Origin: Spinellus fusiger | Taxonomy: Eukaryota > Mucoromycota > Mucoromycetes > Mucorales > Phycomycetaceae | Length of the DNA: 64,000 bases | Reading direction: 5' to 3' | Assembly (NCBI GenBank): GCA_025094145.1 | Contig: JALLLS010000001.1 | Location: 62,001-126,000 of the forward strand | Shown: piece after piece, positions 33,560 to 45,219 of the stretch | Layout of the letters: every line of letters begins with the position of its first letter | How positions within the stretch are numbered: the first letter of the stretch is position 1 | Notes under the pieces: generated by a model | Told to the model about the DNA's origin: nothing | The model's database searches: none | What the model saw: the letters and a program-made list of their open reading frames with translations, nothing else | Translations under genes and position numbers: made by a program

Positions 33560-34002
33560 TCATTCTATTAACTTGCCTTTGTTACCAATGATTTTCAGCT
33601 CCAGCAAATACTGGCCAATGATGAGGCCAATGAAGTCATAGTCTTTGTTCATGGATGACAGATACGACTGTCCAATGAGAATCTGACAATGGTTAGAAAG
33701 CCTATTTATATATATTTTTATGTATTTAGTCATTTTATTAAGCATGGTTACTTATTGCATAATATTATCCAATGGACATTGAGTGCTGAATCTGGGATTT
33801 AAAATGAATGTCAGATATTCTCTGGGGGGAAGAAGGGAAATGAATAAAGATATTTATTTTCTTTAAGAGAGTAAGCTTGGATCTGCTTACGTGTGCAGCC
33901 TATCAGAAGAAGGAGAACTAGCCGATGAATAGGACAAACTGAATACCAAACGCCTGAAACTGAGTCATGACAACGGATTGACTTACTAAATTCGCTGGCC
34001 AT
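33560..34002 (-). CDS. Proteasome assembly chaperone 4 (PSMG4)-like small protein, three exons
   Basis: A 97-aa protein. Exons (minus): 34002-33891, 33791-33752, 33701-33560; both introns are GT-AG and the phases close. HRLVLLLLIGCT aligns with the hydrophobic strand followed by 'GAT' of PSMG4, and NKLSNHCQILIGQSYL, then DYDFIGLIIGQYLLELK, match its C-terminal 'LA-KTNKQVFVS-NL ... FALLVE-RI-EE' pattern. Those relatives help build the 20S proteasome alpha ring in pairs with PSMG3. The family is short and poorly conserved, and this protein is somewhat shorter than the human one. It is divergent from the GST at 34082, with only 79 bp between the start codons. A lineage-specific small protein is the alternative. 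Confidence 0.55.
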
Positions 34003-34081
34003 GCTATTTCAGTTTTCGTGATCAAGTATAAATACAAACGCGAGTAAACTTAAAGTATTATTATCTATTCATCACTTCATT
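34003..34081. promoter_or_regulatory. Compact divergent promoter (PSMG4-like / GST)
   Basis: 79 bp separate two start codons that face away from each other. TATAAAT at 34027-34033 lies 55 bp before the GST ATG. On the other side the same box is only 25 bp from the minus-strand ATG, so that gene may use a different start site. Confidence 0.6.
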
Positions 34082-34849
34082 ATGAGCGCTCACACTGCTA
34101 CCGCCCGCCTCTACACCTTTCCTCTCTCTCTCTGGGCTGGTGTCCCCCGCCTTCTCATTGCTGAGAACAACATCCCAGACATTGATCTTGTTAATATTGA
34201 TCTTTCCAAAGGAGAGAACTTTGGACCCCAGTACATTGCTGTCAGTTCCGAGTCCACTGTGCCTGCTCTGGAAGTAGTGGAGGGTGACAAGAGAGTCAAG
34301 GTGCTGACAGACTCCACTACTGTGACTGAATACCTGAACACTCTTGGTAGCACCCACCTCCCTACTGAGGGCACTGAGGACTTGATTAATGCTATGCACG
34401 GTAAATATGACGTCGGTAACCCCCTTTTCTTTACCTCTGGATCTGTTGAGGAGTTGAACAGCAAGAAGGGTCTCGTGGCTCCCTTCCTCCAAGGCCGTAT
34501 TGAAGGATGGATCAACTACAAGAAATCAGCACCCCAGCACAGCCACATCTATGATGTCCAGATTGCAAACACACAGGAGCTCCTTGCCTTTTACACAGGA
34601 GCAGATCCCAGCCCCATGTTTGCTCAGAACAAGCAGCTGTGGGAGGTAGCAAATGAATTCTTAGACACTGTTGAATCTCAGCTGAAGGGTGACTATCTGG
34701 TGGGCGAATACTCTCTTGCCGATGTCCACTTTACGCCTTATCTCCACCGTCTGTTGCTCTTGAGACCCGAGGCTCTCTTTGAACATCGTCCTCAATTGAA
34801 GGCATACTATGAACGTGTGAAGGCTCGTAGCAGCTACTCTATTATCTAA
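34082..34849 (+). CDS. Glutathione S-transferase-like protein
   Basis: A single-exon gene of 255 aa. Residues about 8-90 fit a thioredoxin-like GST N domain (strand RLYTFPLSLWAG, then the STVPALEV turn with the cis-proline, then DSTTVTEYL at the start of helix 3). Residues about 120-245 are helical, with LKGDYLVGEYSLADVHFTPY, the GST C-domain 'S-x-A-D' signature. It would conjugate glutathione to electrophiles in the cytosol. The N-terminal catalytic residue is not obvious (Ser or Tyr near residues 10-15), so activity is uncertain. Codons end in C far more often than in the neighbours (CTC, CCC, ACC), which suggests strong expression. Confidence 0.8.
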   Translation: MSAHTATARLYTFPLSLWAGVPRLLIAENNIPDIDLVNIDLSKGENFGPQYIAVSSESTVPALEVVEGDKRVKVLTDSTTVTEYLNTLGSTHLPTEGTEDLINAMHGKYDVGNPLFFTSGSVEELNSKKGLVAPFLQGRIEGWINYKKSAPQHSHIYDVQIANTQELLAFYTGADPSPMFAQNKQLWEVANEFLDTVESQLKGDYLVGEYSLADVHFTPYLHRLLLLRPEALFEHRPQLKAYYERVKARSSYSII

Positions 34850-35137
34850 TTAAGTGATAGTAAGATTACACTGTACTATTTAATATATAAAATAAAAACG
34901 TCTTGTAAAACAAACAGAATAAAGATTTACTCATTCAATGTGATTCTAAAAAAAAAAGCTTTGTTTTGTTATTAATGTTGGAATAGGAAATAGACATGAC
35001 ATGATAAAATAAAAAAAGGGTATGATTTTTTAGTATTTTCCATTGACAGTAAAATTATAGTAAGTTTGTAATGAAAAGCTATGGACCTACAAAAGTGCAA
35101 GTGCTATTTGAGAATTAAAAAAAAAGAATAAAAAAGA

Positions 35138-35260
35138 ATAGATAATAGATAATAGATAATAGATAATAGATAATAGATAATAGATGATAATAGATAAGTA
35201 AATAAAGAATAATAAGTAAATGAGTAAATAATAGATAATAGATAATAGATAAGTAAATAA
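35138..35260. repeat. GATAATA heptanucleotide tandem array
   Basis: About eight units of GATAATA at 35138-35190, then broken copies around 35230-35250. The surrounding 34850-35400 contains no gene apart from the likely 3' end of the GST transcript. Confidence 0.8.
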
Positions 35261-35410
35261 AGAATAATAAAGTGTTTATTGGATTTACTAAAGTATACAA
35301 GTGGTTTAGATATGTGGAGTAGGGTGGATTTATATTACAATTAAAGAGTGAAAGAGAGGGGGACTATATGGAAAAATAAAATAAAAGGTGTATGTATGTG
35401 TGGAGATTGT

Positions 35411-36058
35411 CTAATCGCTGCTGCTTGTACTACTGGCTGAGGAGAAGGAAGGCGTGGGAGAGTAGGCAGAGAAGGTCGAATGACGAAGAGGAGGAGTATC
35501 CCAAAAGGCATGGCGTCTCTCTGGTCGATAGATTGTCTGAGTTTCTTCGTCCCACATTACCCATGGCTCTTCAGCTTCTTCCGACCATGGAGACCCATTG
35601 TCAGAGATGAGATCCATAGCATTCATATCTGCAATCTGATGCACATCAGGAATAGAGATAGAGCTGGGTTTTGCATTTCTGTTTAATGGTTTGGTAGGAC
35701 GAGTGGGTATAATACGAATAGAAAGTGTGGGGGCCATAGGAAATCTGGCTGGAGTAGCTGGAGCAGCTGGAGCAGCTGTCATGGCAGGAGGTGTGGCAGG
35801 AGAACAGTCAAGTGAGTAACGACAAGAATCAAGTGAAATGGAGTCAGGGCAGGGCTCTAATGTTGAGCCTGAAAAGCGTCTCATAATAAAGGGCTCTTGT
35901 TTTACAGGCAGAGAATGGGCTGTTGGGAAGATGGAAATAGACTCTGAAGCAGGTTCAAGGGTGGAACCAGAGAATCGTGTAAGATGGAAGGCCATTGGGA
36001 AGGTGGAAGCAGAAAAAGACAGAAAGGATAAAAATACGAAGAGAAATGCGAGATGCAA
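35411..36058 (-). CDS. Hypothetical Ser/Pro-rich protein with possible signal peptide
   Basis: An open frame of 215 codons that I do not recognise. The first 19 residues are strongly hydrophobic (LAFLFVFLSFLSFSAS), like a secretion signal. RFSGSTLEP occurs twice, about 38 residues apart, each followed by an SIS run. An Ala/Pro tract (about residues 90-110) precedes a more ordered part with WVMWDEETQTIYRPERR, and the end is Ser-rich. Composition and the internal repeat support real coding but give no function. Use of a later ATG would remove the signal. Confidence 0.45.
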   Translation of the reverse strand: MHLAFLFVFLSFLSFSASTFPMAFHLTRFSGSTLEPASESISIFPTAHSLPVKQEPFIMRRFSGSTLEPCPDSISLDSCRYSLDCSPATPPAMTAAPAAPATPARFPMAPTLSIRIIPTRPTKPLNRNAKPSSISIPDVHQIADMNAMDLISDNGSPWSEEAEEPWVMWDEETQTIYRPERRHAFWDTPPLRHSTFSAYSPTPSFSSASSTSSSD

Positions 36059-36207
36059 GTTACTATTTATACGAAAAATAGGCCAGAAGGTCCCCTCACC
36101 CTCTTCTTGTCTTATTCACCCGCATTTATCCTAAAGCAACCAAAAGCTTATCTGCCCAATTTTGTCTTTATTATTATCCGTCTTCATCCACCAGAGCACC
36201 AATGGCA

Positions 36208-37581
36208 TCAAAGATCACGGATCCGCTCCACTTTTCCACATTTTACTAAGTGTTTTCCTCGATATTTTATCAGGTAGTCTCCTTTCAGCCGAGCAGTGAC
36301 AGTCTTATTGACAGGGCAACCCTAAATTAAGCAATAAAGTAGATACATAAAATCATCAGTGAATTGTTCCATGTTCTTTTGGGTGCGGGGTAGTGACGGT
36401 CTTTGAATAAACAGCTGTCCGTGAGAAAGGGTTGTGCCAAGGCATGAACTTCATATGACAGTCCTCCACTCCTCCAGTCCACGTCGGAGAAACCCGCAAC
36501 TGTCAACCCTCCTTCCGATGCCCCCCACATAGCCCGCCAAATCCCGTCTGTCTCCCATACATACCTTATTGCTATTGGAGCATTTGAAGTAGATACTCTT
36601 ACAACCACTCTTCTTTTGTGTGGTATTGCCATTATTCTTCCAAAAGAAACTGTCAGCGTATGGAAATTCACGAGTTTCTACTATTTTTGTGATGGATTGC
36701 ATTTCTCTCCTCCGACGAGGACGACCAGAGAGAGTTAATCTCACTTCATCATCAGAGCTTGTGCTATAAGAGTAGAGTCTTGATTCATGCAGGTCGGAAT
36801 GGTCAGTAGCAGGTGAAGGATAAGCGTGAGTAGCACTAACAAGGATAATGAGTGAATGAAGGAGTAGAGAGATAAATAGATAGATAAATAAAGATACAAG
36901 TAGATAGAGAGATAGAGATAGATAGAGATAGAGATAGAGATAGATAGATGTTGGCGGTGTTGTCTGAATTTACCTTTGAGTTGGGGAGGGTGAATTGGCA
37001 GAATGTTCATCTAAACCTGAACAGGAGGAGTAGGTGGAAGAAGATGATGATGGTGAAAAGGGTTGAGTAGCAAGTGTCCCCATGGCAACCATGGCAACAG
37101 CAGCAGAGTTGCGTCGTTTCTGGTGAGGATCCATAGGAATTGACCAGCTGGAGACTGTTTCAAGTGTCTCTTGGTCTTCTACCTCTGATAACCGCCGTTT
37201 CTGATCATTGGCTTCTGAATCCTTATAGTTTATATAATCAGGTGTTATTCTATGGAGATACATATCAAGTTCTTTGGATCTTAATTTCGCTTCTTCTGCT
37301 CTTCGCTTATCCTCTTCCACTTTGCTTGTTAGAATTAATTTGAGAAGTTCTGGCTGTGATTGATACTGTTGAACGATTTCTTGTAGATTGTAAAAGGATG
37401 AATGTGTAGTATTGACAGGCTTATGGGTGGATGAGGAAAATGTATTATGTTTGGCCGCTATCCTTAATACAGGATGATTCTTGGATGTGTGGTTTAGTAG
37501 ATTCGCTTCTGGTGTAGATGTACAGGTATAATTAGATAAGAGACTTTCTCGAGAAGCTGGACTACAGGTGAATTTGCTCAT
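36208..37581 (-). CDS. WRKY/GCM1/FLYWCH-type zinc-finger protein, three exons
   Basis: A 306-aa protein with one C-terminal zinc-binding DNA-recognition domain; probably a nuclear regulator. Exons (minus): 37581-36974, 36763-36565, 36321-36208, GT-AG, phases closed. Residues about 1-200 are low-complexity with a Lys/Glu-rich helix (VEEDKRRAEEAKLRSKELD). A basic patch RPRRRRE precedes the finger: SGCKSIYFKCSNSNKGCPVN spans the exon 2-3 join, then LIKYRGKHLVKC. The C...C...C and H...C spacing over a four-strand sheet, with a central Y-F-K-C strand, is the pattern of the WRKY-GCM1/FLYWCH superfamily. I do not assign a subgroup, and its targets are unknown. Intron 1 carries a GATA-type microsatellite. 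Confidence 0.75.
36866..36952. repeat. GATA-type microsatellite in an intron
   Basis: Mixed GATA, GATAGA and AAATA units inside intron 1 of the zinc-finger gene (minus strand). Confidence 0.8.
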
Positions 37582-40500
37582 TGGTGTGTATATGAGTATG
37601 AATGTTTATTATGCAGTAAAGAGGAAACAAAAACAAAAACAAAACAAAAAAAGGGGGGGATGGACAATGATAAAATAAATGAAATGAAAGATAAAGAATA
37701 GAGAGACTTTATAGAAAGCGTGGACTTTATCCTATTGTATTATGTGTTTTCCCGTAACGGTAGCTTAGAAAGTCATATTTCCCGCCCTGATTCTTCTTTT
37801 TTTTTTCTTCTTTTTTTTTCTTTTGTAAATGTACAATCGCCCTAGAAAGTGCAATAAGTACTTCATTGTGCCTTTTACTGCAATAAACAAAGGAATGTCA
37901 GAAATATTTGGATGTAGTAGTCAGTTGAGATACGTTTAGATATCTTTGTATCGATAGAGAAAATATTTTTTAGTCTATCTTATTTCACGTGTGTTTAAAA
38001 ATTCATCTTCAAGGCGGTTTCTTATTTGCTCGTGGATAGACAACGATTGTCTTTGTGCTATTCTAATGACAAACCTCTTTCGCCTCAGATGAGTTATAAA
38101 ATTAACTATTTTGCCAGACTCTTTCCTTCTTTTTTTGATAAATACCCCACCTTTACATCATGTGATATTTCTTTGTGACCATGGCACGCAACAAACCTTG
38201 CTTTACAGATCACCAAAAGGTACTTTCTCCAGTACCATGCCATGCCATGTCCCTGTTGCTTGTTTCTTTTTTAAACATGTGTTTTTTCTCATCTAATTTT
38301 TATCGGATGTGCTGTTCTTGAGAATCCAAAATGCTAGGCCATTGCACTTTTCCCTTGAGGTCATCATTGGTTAGTTAGGAAGGTTCAGTTGGTAACACGT
38401 ACCAATAACGATGGGATAACTCACGGCGTCCAAAATAAACCAGTGAGTAAAAATAATAATAATCTAGGGATGTCAAGTTTATTTTTATGAAAAAAAGTTT
38501 GTCTAGTGTTAAAAATAATATCATCTTTTATGTTTTGGTCTTTTTGATTCAAAGGACTGAAAAACAAACAGAGAATGTGTGGTAATTTATAGGAATCGTC
38601 TGATCTTTTGAATACACTTGGATTTAGTAAGAGACTCCATAGTCAGAGTTCTGCTCTTTGTCTTTTTCTGTTGATGTAGCAGTGTAGTTTGTAAAGAGAT
38701 TTTCTGTGCCTAGTACCTATCCCACTTTATTAGTCACTATGTTTTAGTCATACTGTTATTTTTGTGCTGTGATTTGATATTGTTTCCGCACCAATATCTG
38801 CTCTATTTGTTTTTTTTTGTTTTTGTTTTTTCTATTTGTTTATTATTTGTTTATTATTGTACTTCTCTGACTATCTTACCTATAGTCGCACACTTTTACA
38901 TAGCGTTTGTTCTGCTGGATGTCTTTCTGTTTCCCTAGATAAAAACAACCTAGCATGGAATAGCTCAGTTTGCAATAACTTGCGTGACCAGAGTGAACCT
39001 ATTCAAACAACTCAGCATAGTGATCACACAGAATTATCACTGCTTATTTATCTGATCATGTAGTCAGCCAAAGACAAAAGTATATGACTTGTCTATGACT
39101 TGAATTCTATTTATTTACTCATTAGACAAAGTTAACAAGCTGGAAATATGCTTTAGTAAACCATGATTGGTGAATGAGATGTTTCCAGGTTACCATCACC
39201 GATCCTTATTCTTTTAGGATAAAGAAGCTGTAAATACTGGTAACATTTTCCCTCTTTCATTATTAGACTGCCCATATTATTCTTTAAAAGGGTATACATA
39301 ACTGACTCTTTATTGCTTTATTAATAAAATAAGTAATACCTTGTGTACACTCTTTTTTAACTCGAAAAGGGTCACACATGGAATGGAATGGATTAAGAAA
39401 GAAAAGAATGTTTATCTTATAGTGTAATGTTGCTTCTCTATTCAACAGGAACGACTGGAGAATGTAAAGAATAATATGATAAAAAAAGTATATAGGAAAA
39501 CACACTGAGGAATAAAATAATAAAATAATAAATAATAAATAATAAATAATAAATAATAAATAATAAATAATAAATAATAAATAATAAAATAATAAAATAA
39601 TAAAATAATAAATAATAAATAATAAATAATAAATAATAAATAATAAATAATAAATAATAAATAATAAATAATAAATAATAAAATAATAAAATAATAAATA
39701 ATAAATAATAAATAATAAATAATAAATAATAAATAATAAATAATAAATAATAAATAATAAATAATAATAATAATAAATAATAATAAATAATAAATAATAA
39801 ATAATAAATAATAAATAATAAATAATAAAATAAAAAGGCTTCACTGAAATCTAAAAAGTGTTAATGTTGTGTAAAAAGTATGGTAATACCAGCTTAGAAA
39901 TTGATTCTATGAAATTAGACATTGAAATTTAAATAATAGTGGCTAATAGTATTTGTTATTTTGCTATTTTCTTTTAGCGTTATCTCTTAGGACTCATTCA
40001 CCTCATTTTCAAATAGTATGCAATGACTGGTTTCATAGCATTGAAGGTTACCTTTCTTTAGAGTAAAAGAGCACCTGACAGCGATATGACTCTTATCATA
40101 CCATGTGTAGAGCAGTACCAGTATTGATGATAGTGGGAGATTATTTTAAAGTATCTCAAATGTACACACTAGTTGTTTTCATGTTTAAAGCAGGTTCAAT
40201 GGTAGACATTGCCAGATAATCAGTCGTAAAGTAGTCACACTGTGATCTCTGCTTTGTCTGATACATAACTTTAACTTTATGCATTCTATTGTCTTGTGGA
40301 CTATATCTTGTTTATTCTTTGATGAATTCATCAATGATCAATAATGCATTGATAATAATAGAGGTCATGGCTAATGTGTTTATTATTACTATTATAAATA
40401 AATAAATAAATAGTAGATGGATAGATTGTAACAGAGCTGTAGAAAAGACACATTAAGAGTGATCCAAGTACTCAATAATCTATCACTGTCTTAATCTCCA

Positions 40501-41835
40501 TACCACTATGGATAGGTCTCTATAGAGAGAAATGTATCGCATTAATGTCTTGTCTAATGCCACCAATCTAATGAAATGCATTGCATATGATATATATCCA
40601 TGGATATTGATATCAGCAGGACATCATCAGCTACTTGAAGTAGGATTATTCCCAATACATCATTCGACAGGCCCAAGAAAGAGCAACTAAGCACTTATTT
40701 AAATGACTCATTTACTTTTGTCTGTTTTTTTTGGGCAAAGGTTGGAGATGTATTCCACCGATTATTTCATTTCATTAGACTGCAGGACTATTATATTCAG
40801 TTATTATCTATTCTTCAATGGAATCTTGATAAAGAAAGAACAAAAAGCCTTATCAAAAACCACTCGTCATAAAGAAGAGAAAAAAGAAAAAGAAAAAGAA
40901 AGAGATTATACCCCTTGATATCGTATTTAATAGTGAATGAGTCTCCAGGAGATCAAATGTGTTTATATTCTACTGTGTATTCAGTATTCTCTACTTCAAC
41001 CACACTGGATATCCTTACAAAGAGTGTATTAACATAACCCTTATACAAATGCCCTACAAAGAACACTAAGAGTCAATAATAAACAGGAATAGGGAAATCC
41101 AATATTCCATAAGCCTGTTTAGATGGATAGATCAGAGACATCTGTCACCTACACCATGGCTACGAGTTTCTTTCTCTTCTTATCCACACTAGGCATACAT
41201 AGACTAGCGAGGAATAAAGGACTTTACTGCCTATTAAAAATACACCAAGCAGAAACTAACCACCCTATCTACGTCAAGGCTGTTTTATTCCCGTCCTCGG
41301 CGTCTAAAAGCATGCGATTTATCAAAACAAAGCAAGCTACAAGTATATCCTCCTTTATCATGCAACAAACACCACACAGCCTTCTGTTACAGCCCTCCTT
41401 ACACCTACCAAAAATAGCGCACTCGACACCCTATGGAAATAGCATGCACACTGCTTAATACTGTTGCAACTGACCATGGACCCATCCTTGGCCCACATTC
41501 TCTCTTTCTCTTTATTTTTTTGCTCTTCGTCGCGCCATTCATGTCGCTTGAAAGCCAATGTTCTCTTCCCAACCCTGGCAATGACACTGCCTTTCTCCTG
41601 CCTATGTATCAAAATCCAACAAAAAAAAAAGAAGCCATAGACCAATGCCATTAAAGACCCAAGGGGTTAATGAAGTACACACTGCCTTAAGGTGTCTCCT
41701 CCCCCAAAGCAGTGTGACTGTGCCTTGCCTATATTTTTATTTTTCGTGTTTTATTTAAAAAGGAATCGAGCCATCCACAGACACCCCATCGCCTACGCCT
41801 ACGCCTACGCTTGTCTTTTTCCAAGGACCCAAGTG
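37582..41835. other. Gene-poor stretch with a large minisatellite
   Basis: No coding region is supported on either strand. The first 200 bp are the presumed promoter of the zinc-finger gene and the last 200 bp the promoter of the gene at 41836. The only structured feature is the heptamer array at 39514-39834. Open frames at 38111, 38836 and 41123 match nothing I know. Confidence 0.5.
39514..39834. repeat. AATAATA heptanucleotide minisatellite
   Basis: About 320 bp of near-perfect AATAATA (equivalently TAAATAA) units with occasional extra A or missing base. The 186-codon open frame on the minus strand across it (Tyr/Ile/Leu repeats) comes from the repeat and is not a gene. Confidence 0.95.
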
Positions 41836-44046
41836 ATGGCCCGCAACAAAAAGTCATCTCTGCCTGAAGAAGAGAAATGGGTTGCTAAATTCCTTGGTGA
41901 AGGTAGAGTCCTCTCTCTATGGATGACAATGACTCATGACGGCAGATCACAGCCCACCTTCCAAGGTACTTTCCAGGGCACTCTCTCAAGGGGGTGCTCA
42001 AGGCTACTACAGCTGGAGAGACAGTCAAATTCCTGCCTGCGTTACTATCCAACCCCTCTTGGTAAATAGATATTGTTGGAGAGTGTCTTTTTTCTCTCTC
42101 TCTCTCTTTTTCTATTTGTTTTTTTTGCTTATCTTTTACAGGCCACTCTGCGTAGAGTAAAACAAGTGTTTGATGTCTATGTGGAATCTGAATATGCGCC
42201 TTATAAGCTGTCCATGGAAGAAAGGTAGGCCGAGTTGTTCTTACCTGTAGATCCCAGTGTGTGTATCAACAGAGAGAAAAAGAAAGAGAGAGAGGTGGAT
42301 GGTTAATCAATCTTTAATGTCTTGGGGAGGTAGCGAGCAAATTGAAACTGTGAGAAAGGAGAATGTGTTTAGTGAAAAAGTCACTGCATCAGAAATGGAC
42401 ATCATTCAACAGAGAGTTGCTCTTCAGCAGCGTCAGTTTGCAGAGTATGAACGTAGAGAGACCACTCGAAAGTCCAAAAAGATCAAAGAGTTGTATGACT
42501 ATTTGACACCTGAGGAATTGGATGAGATGCTGGTGGATTGTGGCCATGATGAGGTATAGAAGCCCTCCTTCTCATGTGTATTGTTTTTTTTTGTACTGAT
42601 TCAAAGGCACCAGGATGAAGTCATTGTTCGACTGACACAGAGTGGCTACTTGTTGGGGATTCGACGACTGATTGCTACAAAACATGCACCTGAAGTAGAG
42701 AGCTCACGTAGGTAGACTCAAAAGAAGAGTCGTGACTCATTTATAGAGACATACTATAGACAATCTTATGAGCGAAGAGCAGCAGGCAGCCTACCAACAA
42801 CTGATCAAGAAGCGTTCAGAGACACTCAAAAAGACCACCAATGATACTGCCAAAAAGTGAGAAAGAAGAAGATCCACCCACAAAAGACTAATGTTCTAGA
42901 CAATACCGTATGGGAGGTCGATTAGGATTGGATGAAGCCCTTCAACAGGTGCAGAACCATCAAGTAGATCCTGAAAAGGCCTTTGAGGGATGGTCACAGG
43001 CACGCATCCGTGCTTACCAGATGATTGATCAGAACCCCAACAGCTACTACTACCGCTTCAATGCACCAGGAGAGGTGCAGCGTAAGGGTCAATGGGCAGA
43101 GGATGAGCGTGAGGTGTTCTTTGAGCGATTGGAAGAGTTGGGAGCAAATGGTCAATGGGGTATCTTTGCAATGAAGGTGCCCGGACGTGTAGGCTACCAG
43201 GTAAATTGTATGGCGGGTCGAGATGGTTTATCAGGACTCATTTCCTTTCCTCCAGTGCTCCAACTTTTATCGACTGCTTGTGGAGACAGGGGAGGTGAAT
43301 GATCCAAACTATGTGCTGGATGCCAAGGGAAAGGCACACTACTTGTTTGATAAGAAGAATGCGGATGGACAAGTGGAGAAAACATTCAGAACTCATAGCA
43401 AACATGGCACAGGAAGAATATCAGCGCCTTCTTCACGTAGCAGAGCAACTTCCGTGATAGATAAGAAGTTAAAGAAGAGAAAAAGACGGACAAGAGGATG
43501 GGATAGTGATGAGGAGGACGATGAGCATGACTTTGAAGACCATAATGATGATTCTGGCACGTTTACATTGAGTACCCGTGCTTCACGAAGGGCGCGTTCA
43601 AAGTTAGAGCAGGAGAGTATTGTAAATAGTAAAGATATCCACCACGAAGATGATGCTATGGAGAGTGAAGACATTGATCTGGAAAACCCACTTCCTGGGT
43701 TTATTGATCCCATAACGCTGGATGAAGTAGTGAAGCCTGCCATCTCAAAATACGGTCATGTGATGGGGTAAGTGAGAGAGAGCAGAAGAGATTGATCAGT
43801 GGTAGATATGATAGTTGGGTGAGATGTCTTACAAATTGGGAGGGAAAGAAGAATATCTGTCCATTGACGAAGAATACACTGACAAAGCGTGATTTGGGTA
43901 AGTGCTATTGTTGGACTAGCAGTGACTTAATGTAAACAGTGATCTTAACACATGAGAACATTGATGACTACCGGTGAGTCTTTCTGAGAGGAGAATCTCC
44001 TACTAACACCAGTGTTGCATGGTACAGATCCAAGATCATTATGTAA
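41836..44046 (+). CDS. Myb/SANT protein with CUE-like and U-box-like domains, eleven exons
   Basis: A 544-aa protein. Exons: 41836-41902, 41946-42061, 42142-42224, 42334-42553, 42614-42707, 42760-42856, 42900-43200, 43256-43767, 43806-43897, 43940-43973, 44028-44046; all GT-AG with closing phases, and TACTAAC is visible in the last intron. Residues about 138-185 (YDYLTPEELDEMLVDCG ... RLTQSGYLLGIRRL) resemble a CUE helix bundle. Residues about 288-337 (GQWAEDEREVFFERLEELG ... CSNFYRLLV) are a Myb/SANT repeat. An acidic and basic linker follows, then GFIDPITLDEVVKPAISKYG ... NICPLTKNTLTKRDL, a U-box-like E2-docking fold. It suggests a chromatin-linked ubiquitin ligase, which is inference. The hinge residues before the CUE part are basic coiled coil. 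Confidence 0.8.
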
Positions 44047-44249
44047 TTGTTAATAAACAAAGGGATTTCCTAGAAGAAAGAGGTGTGTACTTGTGGATGA
44101 GTGCACAGATGAGGTGTAGGCACATTGATCTGCCTATGCGTTCCATAGTGTCTATCTGTCTAGAACTATAGAGTATCAAAGACATTCTTTAAACTACATA
44201 CCCTTTGTGCTCCCATGAGTACCATTCACTCTTTTATTATTATCAAAAA

Positions 44250-45219
44250 CTAATTCTTGGAAAAAGCAATGGCACTAAAATCCGTTTCTTCGGGATCACG
44301 GGCAATGTGTTGACGAATAAGGTGGACAGTACTCGACACCAGATCAGTGGTTTTGCCATGATTAATTGGAAAGGGCTTGCGACCATCCAATTCATATAAG
44401 TGGTCGTCTACTTTCACATAGCATACAAAGTGAAGTCGAGTCTCTTCATCCAAGGGAGGTGCCTGTGTTTGGCCTTGATTTGCTGCTTCCTGGTGCACAC
44501 GGGCAAGTTCAGTGCTCTCTTGGAGCAACTCTGCTCTTTCATCAGGGGACATGATCTGAACCTTCTCGAGAATGTCGCTCAAGAGACCAGGACCTAGGCA
44601 GTGTTATCCATCTCAACACACTCGTCTCTACCTGAGCTGTTCTTACCAACAATCTTATCGTCATTATTAGCAATAGAGTGTAAAAGAGCAATCATGCCAC
44701 ATGCATTTTCTATTGTCTGTTTGAAGAAGACGACATTGGGGCTGATGTTCTGCTCAAGACGCGTCAATCGAGCTTCTTCTTCTTCCTTGTGCTTCTCATA
44801 GTTGTCTGTGAGTGGGAACAGGAATACAATAGCACACGTAGGACGGGGAATCATCTCCAGAAGTTCAGGATCAAAACCTATCTATCCTTAGACACCACAA
44901 GAAGAGATTGGAGACTGTGTAGTTACCATAAATATCTGTATAGTTCCATTCTGTCTTGACGTTGAGTTGATGTATGATCTGCTCTATCATCAGCAGTGTC
45001 TTCTAAAAACACGTACAATCCATTTCTCTCTCCTTACCTTGTTCCAAACCTATTCCAATGTTAACACAAATTCTATTATAGAAATGCTACACGCACACAC
45101 ACACACACACTCTCTCTCTCTCTCTTTTATTGATACATCCTACAAATACTACTTACATCAGGATTGGCTTCAAGAGGGAGCCATCTGTGTTCTGTAGGTT
45201 TAATTAAGCTATCCATCAT
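44250..45219 (-). CDS. Ubiquitin C-terminal hydrolase (peptidase C12, UCHL1/UCHL3 type), four exons
   Basis: A cysteine protease that removes small adducts from the ubiquitin C terminus. Exons (minus): 45219-45157, 45002-44927, 44877-44647, 44593-44250; GT-AG, 237 aa, the typical size. Motifs: RWLPLEANPD near the N terminus, oxyanion Gln100 and catalytic Cys106 in FFKQTIENACG, His178 in RLHFVCY and Asp193 in YELDGRKPFP, all at the family's spacing. The crossover-loop region (about 155-170) is present. It lies tail to tail with the Myb/U-box gene (203 bp between stops). Two ATGs are adjacent at the start (45219 and 45216). Confidence 0.95.

Noticed and set aside
33893..34045. A second reading frame through the PSMG4-like gene (…SQSVVMTQFQAFGIQF…) as PSMG3 with a frameshift
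   Set aside because: It has no start codon and needs a frameshift and a non-canonical splice; the alternative three-exon model closes cleanly with standard sites.
39284..39844. 186-codon minus-strand frame
   Set aside because: It is translated minisatellite (Tyr/Ile/Leu repeats).
41123..41458. 111-codon frame upstream of the Myb gene
   Set aside because: No homology, low coding bias, and it lies in the promoter side of the next gene.
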